Assembly (NCBI GenBank): GCA_002772195.1
Contig: PCSG01000363.1
Span: 1-5,778, forward strand
Length of the DNA stretch: 5,778 nt
Direction: 5' to 3'
From: Desulfobacterales bacterium CG23_combo_of_CG06-09_8_20_14_all_51_8
GTDB taxonomy: Bacteria; Desulfobacterota; Desulfobacteria; Desulfobacterales; Desulfosalsimonadaceae
Shown: positions 5,659-5,778 of the stretch, piece after piece
How positions within the stretch are numbered: the stretch's first letter is position 1
How the letters are laid out: every line of letters starts with the position of its first letter
The notes under the pieces: generated by a model
The model's database searches: none
Told to the model about the DNA's origin: nothing
Seen by the model: only the letters and a program-made list of their open reading frames with translations
Program-made: the position numbers and the translations under genes

Positions 5659-5777
5659 GGCCGGGACTCCATCGGGTCTGCGGGCGGCTCTTGATTTTGC
5701 TGTACCGGACCTGTTTGCACTATCTTTTTCCGGAAAATTTCATCCGGAATGCGCATGGGCTCCCATAAATGCGGCAC
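5655..5777 (-). CDS. C-terminal end of the gene upstream of gspB (possibly a type II secretion gene such as gspA)
   Basis: Of the three minus-strand frames entering from the right edge, only one stays open. It encodes 40 residues beginning VPHLWEPMRIPDEIFRKK, with a Gln/Pro-rich tail ending MESRP, and stops at TGA (complement of 5655-5657). The stop shares ATGA with the gspB start, a strong sign of a real coupled gene. Too little is visible to recognise a family. GspA, the AAA ATPase partner of GspB, is commonly encoded immediately upstream of gspB and is the best guess from context alone. Confidence 0.6.
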   Translation of the reverse strand: MPHLWEPMRIPDEIFRKKIVQTGPVQQNQEPPADPMESRP

Positions 5778-5778
5778 C

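Overview
The window looks like a stretch of a Gram-negative, probably anaerobic chromosome of the Desulfobacterota (Deltaproteobacteria) type. This is an inference from gene content: a DUF169 protein, a DUF362 protein fused to a two-cluster ferredoxin domain, an iron-sulfur protein, and a GspB-type type II secretion protein. No single gene fixes the species.

Left part (1-2279, + strand): three closely spaced genes that probably form one operon. They are the C-terminal end of an iron-sulfur protein cut by the window edge, a DUF169 protein, and a classical short-chain dehydrogenase/reductase (SDR). The DUF169 gene is visibly more AT-rich than the SDR gene that follows it.

Middle part (2280-3580): a gene-poor stretch that reads like a recombination or integration scar. 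It starts with about 490 bases without a recognisable gene, containing one inverted repeat. Next comes a minus-strand fragment that matches the last 49 codons and stop of the intact gspB gene found 2 kb further on. Then follows a HigBA-type toxin-antitoxin locus: a promoter with a near-perfect 18-bp palindrome, a toxin gene reduced to a frameshifted and internally deleted remnant, and an intact antitoxin gene. Directly after the antitoxin is a sequence with the T-arm, acceptor strand and CCA of a tRNA but no 5' half, followed by a strong intrinsic terminator. A tRNA 3' end without its 5' half is the classic signature of an attachment site left by an element integrated into a tRNA gene. If so, the element lies to the left and normal chromosome starts at about 3536.

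Right part (3580-5778): a + strand DUF362/ferredoxin protein gene converges on a minus-strand pair. That pair is gspB (type II secretion, inner membrane) and the last 40 codons of an upstream gene whose stop overlaps the gspB start in ATGA, so the two are probably translationally coupled.

No clearly new defence or biosynthetic system is visible. The most interesting material is the scar in the middle: a toxin-less antitoxin whose decayed toxin start is now in frame with it, a diverged second copy of the gspB 3' end, and the tRNA-like junction.
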